Positions 8,039-13,938 of a stretch of DNA of 14,442 nucleotides are shown here, piece after piece. The first letter of the stretch is position 1; every line of letters starts with the position of its first letter. Source of the DNA: Pseudohongiella sp. (GTDB taxonomy: Bacteria > Pseudomonadota > Gammaproteobacteria > Pseudomonadales > Pseudohongiellaceae). A program made the position numbers and the translations under genes. The stretch spans positions 1 through 14,442 of the forward strand of contig JAUSPW010000527.1 in assembly GCA_030652635.1 (NCBI GenBank), written 5' to 3'. Under the pieces are notes generated by a model. That model was not told where the DNA came from. It did not search any database and worked only from the letters and a program-made list of their open reading frames with translations.

Positions 8039-9326
8039 TTCCTGTCGTTCCGAGCATATCTATCAATGCGCTCTCCGACATGGGTCTGGCGTAGTAGTAA
8101 CCTTGCGCTACGTGGCATTTCAGGCTGGCAAGCAATTGGGCTTGCTCAAGTGTTTCGACACCCTCCGCAATGGTCTCAAAACCCATATTTTCACTCAGCG
8201 ATATGATCGTTTTTACCAGGCTCAAGGAGCTGCTGTCGTTGATCATATTGCGTACAAAACTCTGGTCAATCTTGAGCGTTGTCACAGGATACTGATGCAG
8301 GTAACTCAGAGAAGAGTAACCTGTACCAAAGTCGTCGATCGCGATTTTCATACCAAAGTCCCGACAGCGATTCAAAACAATTTTTACATGTTCTGATTGT
8401 CGAAGCAGCAATCGCTCGGTGATTTCGATATGAATAGCGGTTGGTTCCAAGTCGGCCGCTTGTGTGACGCGCAGCATTTCATCAGGGAAGTCAGGATCAT
8501 CAAAATCCTGTGCAGAAAAATTGACGCTCATAAACAAATGAGGGTTGCCGCTGCTGATCTGCAGTCGTTTTAGAGTTGCACAGGATTCTCGAAATGCCCA
8601 CCGGGTGGCTTCGATGATCAAGCCTGTATCTTCAGCCATCGGTATAAACAAATCAGGTCGCATGCGGCCTTTCACTGGGTGTTGCCAGCGCATCAGCGCC
8701 TCAAAACCCAAGATTTCGCTTGTGTGCAGATTGACGAAGGGTTGGTATTCAAGAAAAAGTTGTTGGCGAGCGACAGCTATTCGAAACTCATTCGCCATGC
8801 GCACCAGATCAAGTACTTTGCTCTCTTCCGCGTGAACCTGTTCTTGTTGTTCCAGTACTGACGTCAGTCCGTCAAAGTCGCGAATATTTTCTGAGCGCTG
8901 AAGAATGTCGCGATAACGCAGCAAAATGAGGCGTGTTACCAGGCCAACAATCGGATTTGAGTTGCGCAGTGCACGGGTGAAATCATGTTTTGATATTTCC
9001 AGCAAACGACAATCTTCGATCGCTTGCACAGAGGCACTGCGCGGACCATCGTCTACAATGGCCATTTCACCAATCAAGCTACCCGGGCCTCGGCTGCCCA
9101 TCTGCAAAACGCTGCCGTCCGGGCGTGTCAGGCTGATTAACACGCGACCACTTTGAACAAAGAACGCGCAATGCCCGGGGTCACCCTGCCTCATGATGTG
9201 TTCGCCAGCACGATAGACCTTTTCCACTTGAAGCGGGTCGCCGGAATCAAATGCTGGTAACAGGGCATCCTGATCAGATTCTTGTTTATTATTGTTATTA
9301 CTGAAGTTGTCTGACACTGGGTTCAC
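8031..9326 (-). CDS. Cyclic-nucleotide-binding domain / EAL-domain c-di-GMP phosphodiesterase
   Basis: This is a predicted cytosolic enzyme that hydrolyses c-di-GMP to pGpG under control of a CRP-type sensor domain. Of its 431 residues, about 30-145 form a cNMP-binding domain with a phosphate-binding cassette (GEMAIVDDGPRSASV, Gly86-Glu87 and Arg96 kept). A helical linker (about 150-185) leads to the EAL domain (about 185-425). Catalytic motifs look complete: GFEALMRW (Glu209), Asn269 in VNFSAQ, Glu301 in IEITE, DDFGTGYSSL (Asp331-Asp332), Lys352 in LKIDQSF, AEGVET (Glu388) and QGYYYARP (Gln408). There is no GGDEF domain. An active phosphodiesterase is expected; which ligand binds the sensor is unknown. 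The start is a GTG at 9326, preceded by GGAAAG, with an in-frame stop just upstream. An in-frame GTG three codons later is an alternative. The N-terminus is Asn-rich and probably disordered. It is the first gene of the unit. Confidence 0.93.
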   Translation of the reverse strand: MNPVSDNFSNNNNKQESDQDALLPAFDSGDPLQVEKVYRAGEHIMRQGDPGHCAFFVQSGRVLISLTRPDGSVLQMGSRGPGSLIGEMAIVDDGPRSASVQAIEDCRLLEISKHDFTRALRNSNPIVGLVTRLILLRYRDILQRSENIRDFDGLTSVLEQQEQVHAEESKVLDLVRMANEFRIAVARQQLFLEYQPFVNLHTSEILGFEALMRWQHPVKGRMRPDLFIPMAEDTGLIIEATRWAFRESCATLKRLQISSGNPHLFMSVNFSAQDFDDPDFPDEMLRVTQAADLEPTAIHIEITERLLLRQSEHVKIVLNRCRDFGMKIAIDDFGTGYSSLSYLHQYPVTTLKIDQSFVRNMINDSSSLSLVKTIISLSENMGFETIAEGVETLEQAQLLASLKCHVAQGYYYARPMSESALIDMLGTTGNA

Positions 9327-9337
9327 ATCTTTCCAAA

Positions 9338-9366
9338 ATTATAAAATTAAACTCTGGCGGATTCAA
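9338..9366 (-). promoter_or_regulatory. Hybrid sigma70 promoter: -35 in IS30 left terminal repeat, -10 outside
   Basis: Read on the minus strand, TTGAAT (9361-9366) lies inside the IS left terminal repeat. Exactly 17 bases further on is a perfect TATAAT (9338-9343) outside the element. The -10 is 6/6 and the -35 is 4/6 against the consensus. Transcription would start near 9331 and read into the cNMP/EAL gene at 9326, giving an extremely short leader. If the start is the later GTG (9317-9315), the leader is somewhat longer. The promoter would drive the whole five-gene unit. Confidence 0.6.
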
Positions 9367-9382
9367 CCTTGAAGTGCATAAC
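9359..9382 (+). repeat. IS30 left terminal inverted repeat
   Basis: The outer eight bases, GGATTCAA, and the inner eleven, AAGTGCATAAC, match the right repeat exactly. The middle five bases differ. The repeat includes an outward-facing TTGAAT that serves as the probable -35 box of the neighbouring operon. Confidence 0.88.
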
Positions 9383-9453
9383 TCTACCGTGATAGGAAAA
9401 GTGGCCAGTTACCTGTAGGCTCTTTTCTTTTTCTCCGGCAAGAGATATGTGAA

Positions 9454-10425
9454 ATGAGTAGCTACAAGCAACTGACCTACGAGCAACGATGCCAGATTGA
9501 AGTGTTAAAGAAAAGCGGTTTCAGTCAGCAGCGTATTTCAGATTCAATTGGGTTGAATCAGTCATCGATTTCAAGGGAGCTGGCACGCAATACGGGTCAG
9601 CGTGGTTACCGTCATCGCCAGGCGCATATGAAAGCCTGTGAGCGACGACAGCAGGCAACCAGGCCGAGCAAAATGACTGCAGCGATTATTGAGCTGATTG
9701 ATGCCAAGGTGCGCCAATACTGGAGTCCTGAGCAGATAAGTGGTTGGCTCAAACTTGAGTATGGTAAGGATCTCAGCCATGAGAGTATTTATTTAAGAAT
9801 ATGGGCGGATAAACGCGTAGGTGGCGACTTGTATTTGTTCCTGCGCCGCCGTGGCAAGAAGTATCAGTGGCGTGGAAGTAATGGAAAAACAAGCCGGGGC
9901 CAGATAAAGAATCGGATCAGTATCAGCGAGCGCCCATCGGTGGTGGACGAAAAAAAAGAAGTTGGCCACTGGGAAATTGACACGGTGATAGGCAAAGGTC
10001 ATAAAGGTGCATTAGTGACAATTGTAGAGCGAGTGACCAAATTTACTCGCTCATGCCGGGTGGCATCGAAGAGTGCAGCGTGCGTGACAGCAGCGACGAT
10101 CAGGTTGCTGACACCGTACAAAAAACTGGTGCTCTCGATTACGGCTGATAATGGAAAAGAGTTCGCATACCACGAAAAGATCGCGGCAAAACTGCAGTGC
10201 GACGTGTACTTTGCCAATCCGTATTGTTCCTGGGAGCGAGGCTTGAACGAGAACACCAATGGCCTGATCAGACAGAGTTTCCCGAAACACACCGATCTGA
10301 GTAAGGTGAGTGATGCAGCAGTGAGACAAGCAATTGATTGTTTGAACAAGCGACCAAGGAAACTTCTTGGATATAAGACTCCTGCTTGTGTAATGAAGGA
10401 AAAATTAGCGGCCCTAGTGGCTTAA
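9454..10425 (+). CDS. IS30-family transposase (DDE)
   Basis: This transposase cuts and joins the ends of its own element. It has 323 residues. The N-terminal helix-turn-helix (about 5-45) contains LTYEQRCQIEVLKK and the IS30-type ISRELARN. A second DNA-binding region has YWSPEQISGWL (about 89-99) and LSHESIYLRIW. The DDE catalytic core is complete: Asp176 in GHWEIDTVIGKGH, Asp232 in TADNGKEF and Glu266 in NENTNGLIRQSFPK. The D-to-E spacing of 33 residues is characteristic of the family. The ATG at 9454 has AAGAGA about eight bases upstream. The frame is intact, so the element may still be active. A weak inward promoter (TTGAAG at 9369, GATAGG about 16 bp later) may serve it. The stop codon lies only three bases before the right terminal repeat. 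Confidence 0.97.
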   Translation: MSSYKQLTYEQRCQIEVLKKSGFSQQRISDSIGLNQSSISRELARNTGQRGYRHRQAHMKACERRQQATRPSKMTAAIIELIDAKVRQYWSPEQISGWLKLEYGKDLSHESIYLRIWADKRVGGDLYLFLRRRGKKYQWRGSNGKTSRGQIKNRISISERPSVVDEKKEVGHWEIDTVIGKGHKGALVTIVERVTKFTRSCRVASKSAACVTAATIRLLTPYKKLVLSITADNGKEFAYHEKIAAKLQCDVYFANPYCSWERGLNENTNGLIRQSFPKHTDLSKVSDAAVRQAIDCLNKRPRKLLGYKTPACVMKEKLAALVA

Positions 10426-10428
10426 CTG

Positions 10429-10452
10429 GTTATGCACTTGGGAATTGAATCC
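10429..10452 (-). repeat. IS30 right terminal inverted repeat
   Basis: This is the inverted copy of the left repeat and starts three bases after the transposase stop. Its outward TTGAAT (10445-10450) mirrors the one used on the left, but no good -10 lies 16-18 bp beyond it. The phosphoesterase reading frame opens inside this repeat, after a TGA at 10446-10448. Confidence 0.88.
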
Positions 10453-10466
10453 AAGCACAGAATACC

Positions 10467-11786
10467 TTGATTCTTGATGAGTATCCTCGATACCAGGCTT
10501 CACCATACCCCGACCGGATAATTCTGCTGCCCGGTACTCAGGGGGAACTTAGCTATCAGGTCAGTTGGCGTACGGATGAATCCGTTGCGATAGCCGAGGC
10601 AGAAATTGCCCTGGCCAGCAGTAGTCCCTCGTTGTCTGTGGATGCCAAAACAGTTCAAGGAAACACCTTGCCTTTAACAGCGGGCAATGGCCTTGCTCAC
10701 CATCATGCAATAGAGTTTTCGCAGTTGAAAAGTGACACGCTTTACGTCTACCGCGTCAAAGGGGCAGGTGTCTGGAGTGAGTGGTTTCAGTTCAGAACAC
10801 CAGATGCAGTTAATCCGTTTCCGTTTGAGGTGTTGTACTTTGGCGATGCGCAGAACTCAGTCAAGTCACTGTTCTCGAGAGTTGTAAGACAAGCAGTATT
10901 AAGTACCAGGAATCCCTCATTGATGATTCATGCCGGCGATATGATCGATCGCCTGGGAATTCAGGACAATAATTGGGGCGAATGGTTTGAGGCAATGAGC
11001 TGGATTGCTCCTTCGATATTGCAGTTGCCGGTTCCTGGTAACCACGAATACAACGAAACCACTATGCCGCCGCAAAGAGTGCCACAGTGGGATGCTCAAT
11101 TTGTCTCAGCAAAAAACGGTCCGGCAGGCTTCGAGCAGACGGTGTTTTATACTGATTACCAGAATGTCAGGTTTATTGTGCTTGATTCAACCCGAGCAAT
11201 TCACGATGAATCTGCCGCAATTGCGCAAGCACAATGGTTGACACAGGTGCTTTCCACCAACAAAGCTCAATGGACTATCGTGATTTACCATCATCCTATG
11301 ATGTCTGTTTCGCACGGTACTCCGAATCAGATGCTGACAGAGCACTGGCGTCCATTGTTTGAACAGTATGGAGTTGATCTGGTCTTGCAGGGGCATGACC
11401 ATGTGTATGGTCGCAGTGGATTCCCTGACACTGAGGCAGTGGGCCCGGTTTATGTTGTGTCGGTGGCGGGCCCTAAAATGAACCTGGTGTCCGAGGCTGC
11501 GACGAACACACTGGCGGTCACTGGTGAGGATGTTCAGTTGTACCAATCAATCACGCTTTCGAGCTCGCAACTCCGTTTTGAAGCGAGAACCGTGACTGGG
11601 GAGGTGTACGATAGATTTGTATTGGAGCAATTGCCTGGTGGAGGAAATACACTGATGGATGATTTTACTCCTTTAGGCAAGTCGCCAAGGTCAATTTGCA
11701 GCAAAGCAGGTCAGGTCCCTGCTCAAGTTGATGCAAGCGGAACCCCGAGGCCAGGGCGTTGCTGGGATGGTATGGTGTGGCGCTAA
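10467..11786 (+). CDS. Purple-acid-phosphatase-like metallophosphoesterase, apparently missing its signal peptide
   Basis: This is a dinuclear-metal phosphoesterase, normally an exported enzyme that hydrolyses phosphate esters. An N-terminal fibronectin-like domain (about 15-112; DRIILLPGTQGELSYQVSWR) precedes a calcineurin-like domain with its metal motifs in order: FGDAQ (126-129), HAGDMID (155-161), PGNHEYNE (190-197), IYHHPMMS (273-280) and QGHDHVYGRS (308-317). The PAP hallmark Tyr of motif II is absent (GDMID rather than GDxxY), so the substrate may differ. A Cys-containing tail ends the protein. No ATG lies near the 5' end. The TTG at 10467 is the first usable start, but the frame is open back to the IS repeat and encodes QAQNTLILDEY, which resembles residues around a signal-peptidase site. 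I infer that the IS30 event removed the start and signal peptide. If expressed, the product would stay in the cytoplasm; the gene may be a 5'-truncated pseudogene. Confidence 0.8.
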   Translation: MILDEYPRYQASPYPDRIILLPGTQGELSYQVSWRTDESVAIAEAEIALASSSPSLSVDAKTVQGNTLPLTAGNGLAHHHAIEFSQLKSDTLYVYRVKGAGVWSEWFQFRTPDAVNPFPFEVLYFGDAQNSVKSLFSRVVRQAVLSTRNPSLMIHAGDMIDRLGIQDNNWGEWFEAMSWIAPSILQLPVPGNHEYNETTMPPQRVPQWDAQFVSAKNGPAGFEQTVFYTDYQNVRFIVLDSTRAIHDESAAIAQAQWLTQVLSTNKAQWTIVIYHHPMMSVSHGTPNQMLTEHWRPLFEQYGVDLVLQGHDHVYGRSGFPDTEAVGPVYVVSVAGPKMNLVSEAATNTLAVTGEDVQLYQSITLSSSQLRFEARTVTGEVYDRFVLEQLPGGGNTLMDDFTPLGKSPRSICSKAGQVPAQVDASGTPRPGRCWDGMVWR

Positions 11787-12031
11787 TAATCTTGAATGTC
11801 AAATTGGCCCTGATATAGGTGAAAGTATCCTAAAAACAATAGGATAAGTCCTTTCGGTTGAACTGAATGACTTGCCCGGCCAGCATACGATTGACCAGAC
11901 AAATGCGGCGAAATTGCTTTTTATCAATAAAATCATACTTATGCTGGACAAAACGAATATTTCACGTGAGAATGCGGTCACTCGCGCAAATACTGTGCAT
12001 AACAAAGACTACAAATTGTGGGGCAGGCGGC
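11787..12031 (+). other. Intergenic region with small hairpin; no confident gene
   Basis: This 245-bp stretch separates the phosphoesterase and LysM genes. TATCCTA (11826-11832) and TAGGATA (11840-11846) form a perfect 7-bp hairpin with a seven-base A-rich loop. No T-tract follows, so it is a poor terminator. One plus-strand frame is open after the TAA at 11845 and reads through toward the LysM gene in a different frame. It has no good start or ribosome site and I do not recognise its translation. I find no convincing promoter for the LysM gene. Confidence 0.45.
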
Positions 12032-12988
12032 ATGAAAAACCTGACAGCAGCACTTGTGGCGGCAACGTTATCTTTTCTGAATTTTCCGATTCAGGCTCAA
12101 CAATCGAGTCTGTCGGGCTCAAGTGCGTCCATGACGCAGCAACACGCGCACGCAGTGCAAGCCGGTTATACCTTTGTAAGAACTTCACGTGGAGTCAACG
12201 AACTCGTTGAAGCTGGCGAACTGGTGCGTGTTTCCGCAAATCAGTTTGTGGAAATTCACAATGTGTCCTATCCCTATGCGCGGCCGGCGGTAAAAACGCT
12301 GGTAGAACGTCTTGGCGCCCAATATTTTAATGCTTGTGGCGAAAAACTTACGGTGACCAGTCTGACGCGCCCGATCGAGCGCCAACCTGCCAACGCGCAC
12401 AGCGATTCAGTGCATCCCACGGGCATGGCTGTTGACCTTCGTATCCCCTCCAAACAAAGCTGCCGCAACTGGCTGGAAAAAACGCTGCTTTCGCTGGAAG
12501 ATAACAATATTCTGGACGTAACACGCGAACGCAATCCTCCGCATTATCACGTGGCAGTATTCCCCGATCATTATGTGAATTACCTTGCAGGCGAGTCAGG
12601 GCAGAGCCGCGAGTATACCGTGCGCCGCGGCGACACGCTGTCGGCGGTTGCATCGCGCATGGATACTACTGTGGCTCAACTGCGAGCTGCTAATGGTCTA
12701 CGTAGTGATCTGATCAATATTGGACAAAAGCTTGTTGTGCCAGGATCCGGTGGTATTGCTTCGGCCAGCGGTGCACGTGTGATCGCGACAAGTTCTACAA
12801 GCGCCCCGAGTGCCCCACAACGCACTGTCATGACAGAGCTTGAGCACAAAGTCCGACCGGGTGAAACACTCTGGCGTATTGCACGAAGTTATCGAACCAG
12901 CGTAGAAGCGCTGCGTGTGCAAAATGGTCTTCGAAACGATTTGTTACGTGTCGGCCAGGTGCTGCGCGTGGCGATGGATGAGTCTTAA
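12032..12988 (+). CDS. Secreted LAS/M15-like peptidase-fold protein (DUF5715-like) with two LysM domains
   Basis: This is a predicted periplasmic or cell-surface peptidoglycan-associated protein. It has 318 residues, and a signal peptide (1-22) appears to end at IQA before QQSSL. The catalytic-like domain (about 40-185) has the zinc-site pattern of LAS/M15 enzymes: HPTGMAVDLR gives His128 and Asp135 seven residues apart, and PPHYHVAVF gives His171 and His173. A D-Ala-D-Ala peptidase or amidase activity is therefore plausible. Two LysM domains follow: about 194-237 (YTVRRGDTLSAVA, then LINIGQKLVVP) and about 271-313 (HKVRPGETLWRIA, then LLRVGQVLRV), joined by an Ser/Thr/Ala-rich linker. I chose the ATG at 12032 because it starts a clear signal peptide and has GGGGCAGG just upstream. 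The same frame is open to 11867, but that extension looks non-coding. The stop overlaps that of the convergent downstream gene. Confidence 0.88.
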   Translation: MKNLTAALVAATLSFLNFPIQAQQSSLSGSSASMTQQHAHAVQAGYTFVRTSRGVNELVEAGELVRVSANQFVEIHNVSYPYARPAVKTLVERLGAQYFNACGEKLTVTSLTRPIERQPANAHSDSVHPTGMAVDLRIPSKQSCRNWLEKTLLSLEDNNILDVTRERNPPHYHVAVFPDHYVNYLAGESGQSREYTVRRGDTLSAVASRMDTTVAQLRAANGLRSDLINIGQKLVVPGSGGIASASGARVIATSSTSAPSAPQRTVMTELEHKVRPGETLWRIARSYRTSVEALRVQNGLRNDLLRVGQVLRVAMDES

Positions 12989-13242
12989 ACCCTGACGTCC
13001 AGCAGACTTCCAATCATGTTGTCTGCTGTATCAAACACTTTTGCCGATGCGTTAAACAGCTGAAAATTGATTTTCAGGTTAACAATCGGCTCTGCGGTAT
13101 TCACATTTCCTGATAATGCGGCATTAATGTCCGCGCCGCTATCGCGTGCCGTTGTGCCAGCTGACGCTATCTGCTGCGCAGACTGCGCCATGCCTTGCCA
13201 GGCAAATTGCATACTATTGATGCTGACAGCGGAACTGCTCAC
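12985..13242 (-). CDS. Mini flagellar basal-body rod-like protein
   Basis: This small protein of 85 residues looks like a flagellar rod or hook protein with its middle removed. The N-terminal part (SINSMQFAWQGMAQSAQQIASAG) resembles the rod-family N-terminal helix. The C-terminal part (NLKINFQLFNASAKVF then DTADNMIGSLLDVRV) matches the rod/hook C-terminal helix that ends axial proteins. Small proteins of this sort occur in proteobacteria away from flagellar clusters; their role is unsettled. I chose the GTG at 13242, preceded by AAGGAAAG 10 bases upstream. A TTG at 13275 would add 11 residues but lies at or before the predicted transcription start. An ATG at 13212 is too far inside the first helix. 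The gene ends within four bases of the convergent LysM gene. No other flagellar gene is in the window. Confidence 0.75.
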   Translation of the reverse strand: MSSSAVSINSMQFAWQGMAQSAQQIASAGTTARDSGADINAALSGNVNTAEPIVNLKINFQLFNASAKVFDTADNMIGSLLDVRV

Positions 13243-13288
13243 TGGTTTGTGCTTTCCTTCATGTGGTTGAATCAACTGTCAGCCTAAC

Positions 13289-13303
13289 GCTACCAGGTTG
13301 CCA
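13289..13303 (-). promoter_or_regulatory. Candidate sigma54-type promoter for the rod-like gene
   Basis: On the minus strand the site reads TGGCA-ACCTGG-TAGC. It keeps the key GG and GC pairs ten bases apart as in -24/-12 promoters, although it departs from consensus at several positions. Transcription would begin near 13278, giving a leader of about 35 bases to the GTG at 13242. A sigma70 reading overlaps it (TTGACC, 17 bp, TAGGCT). Sigma54 use would suit a flagellar-type gene, but the match is partial. Confidence 0.35.
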
Positions 13304-13314
13304 GGTCAAGCGTA

Positions 13315-13347
13315 GGCAATTGCCACACTTTATTGCTATTCTGATTG
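13315..13347 (+). promoter_or_regulatory. Possible lemA promoter overlapping a 10-bp palindrome
   Basis: GGCAATTGCC (13315-13324) is a perfect palindrome. It overlaps a TTGCCA -35-like box (13320-13325), followed 16 bases later by TGATTG (13342-13347). The -10 is weak. The palindrome could be an operator or chance, and it sits in the only gap between the divergent rod-like and lemA genes. Confidence 0.25.
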
Positions 13348-13376
13348 CTCTTGGATAAGGCAAGGATAACTATCCG

Positions 13377-13937
13377 ATGGGCGAACTGGTGATTGTCGTA
13401 GTGGGGGTGTTGCTGTTAACCCTGGTAACAGCGATCTGGATCTACAATCGGCTGGTCGCTGATCGTAATCAGGTGCTGGCGTCCTGGAGTGATATCGACG
13501 TTCAACTGATGAGACGCCATGAGTTGGTGCCTCAGTTGGTCAATACCGTCAAGGCGTACGCCTCCCATGAAAAAGCCACGATGACGGCAGTGACTGAGTT
13601 GCGCGCGCGCAGTGACGCGGCTGAGCACCTGCCCGATAAAGCTGCCCTTGAGTCAGCATTGCACAATGCCGTGCAAAAACTGATTGTGGTGGCCGAAGAT
13701 TATCCCGATCTCAAGGCTGATCTGAATTTCAGACAGTTGCAAAGTGAGTTAACAGACATTGAGAATCATATTCAGTATGCCCGCCGGTTCTATAACGGCG
13801 TTGTGCGCATACTGAACACGCGAATTCAAAGTTTTCCGCACTTGCTGTTGGCAAAGCCCCTAGGCTTCAAACCCGCCGAGTTTTTTGAAGTCTCTGATGC
13901 CGCTGCCCGAGCGGCGCCCACACTGGACATACACTGA
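13377..13937 (+). CDS. lemA: LemA family protein
   Basis: LemA is a membrane-anchored protein of uncertain biochemical role, common across bacteria and often next to DUF2207 membrane proteins. It has 186 residues, the usual length. One N-terminal membrane helix (about 4-24) is followed by the family core: YNRLVADRNQVLASWSDIDV, then LMRRHELVPQLVNTVKAYAS, and later NFRQLQSELTDIENHIQYAR and FYNGVVRILNTRIQSFP, together forming long helices exposed to the periplasm. The end (GFKPAEFFEV) is also typical. The ATG at 13377 has AAGGATAA about seven bases upstream. One base separates its stop from the next gene (TGAcATG), which indicates translational coupling. Confidence 0.95.
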   Translation: MGELVIVVVGVLLLTLVTAIWIYNRLVADRNQVLASWSDIDVQLMRRHELVPQLVNTVKAYASHEKATMTAVTELRARSDAAEHLPDKAALESALHNAVQKLIVVAEDYPDLKADLNFRQLQSELTDIENHIQYARRFYNGVVRILNTRIQSFPHLLLAKPLGFKPAEFFEVSDAAARAAPTLDIH

Positions 13938-13938
13938 C

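Larger units (their letters stand above)
9359..10452 (+). mobile_element. IS30-family insertion sequence
   Basis: This is a complete-looking IS of about 1.09 kb with one transposase gene flanked by 24-bp imperfect inverted repeats (19 of 24 bases match). Length, transposase family and terminal GATTCAA sequences fit IS30. The true ends could lie a few bases further out: TG and CA dinucleotides occur 3-5 bases beyond the repeats, as in some IS30 ends. No clear short target duplication is seen on either side (ctggc on the left, aagca on the right). The element separates the EAL unit from a phosphoesterase gene that seems to have lost its 5' end. Confidence 0.9.

Noticed and set aside
10445..10474. 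Outward promoter from the right IS30 repeat into the phosphoesterase
   Set aside because: TTGAAT is present, but the best -10 at 16-18 bp matches only three of six bases.
11826..11846. Intrinsic terminator after the phosphoesterase
   Set aside because: The stem is only seven mostly A/T pairs and no T-tract follows on the plus strand.
11867..12031. N-terminal extension of the LysM protein by 55 residues
   Set aside because: The extension is basic and Cys-rich, has no similarity I recognise, and would bury a clear signal peptide that has its own ATG and ribosome site.
13067..13270. 67-codon plus-strand frame opposite the rod-like gene
   Set aside because: It is antisense to a gene with recognisable rod-type ends and has no domain of its own.
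13243..13275. TTG start for the rod-like gene
   Set aside because: It has no good ribosome site and lies at the predicted transcription start; the GTG at 13242 fits the leader and family N-terminus better.
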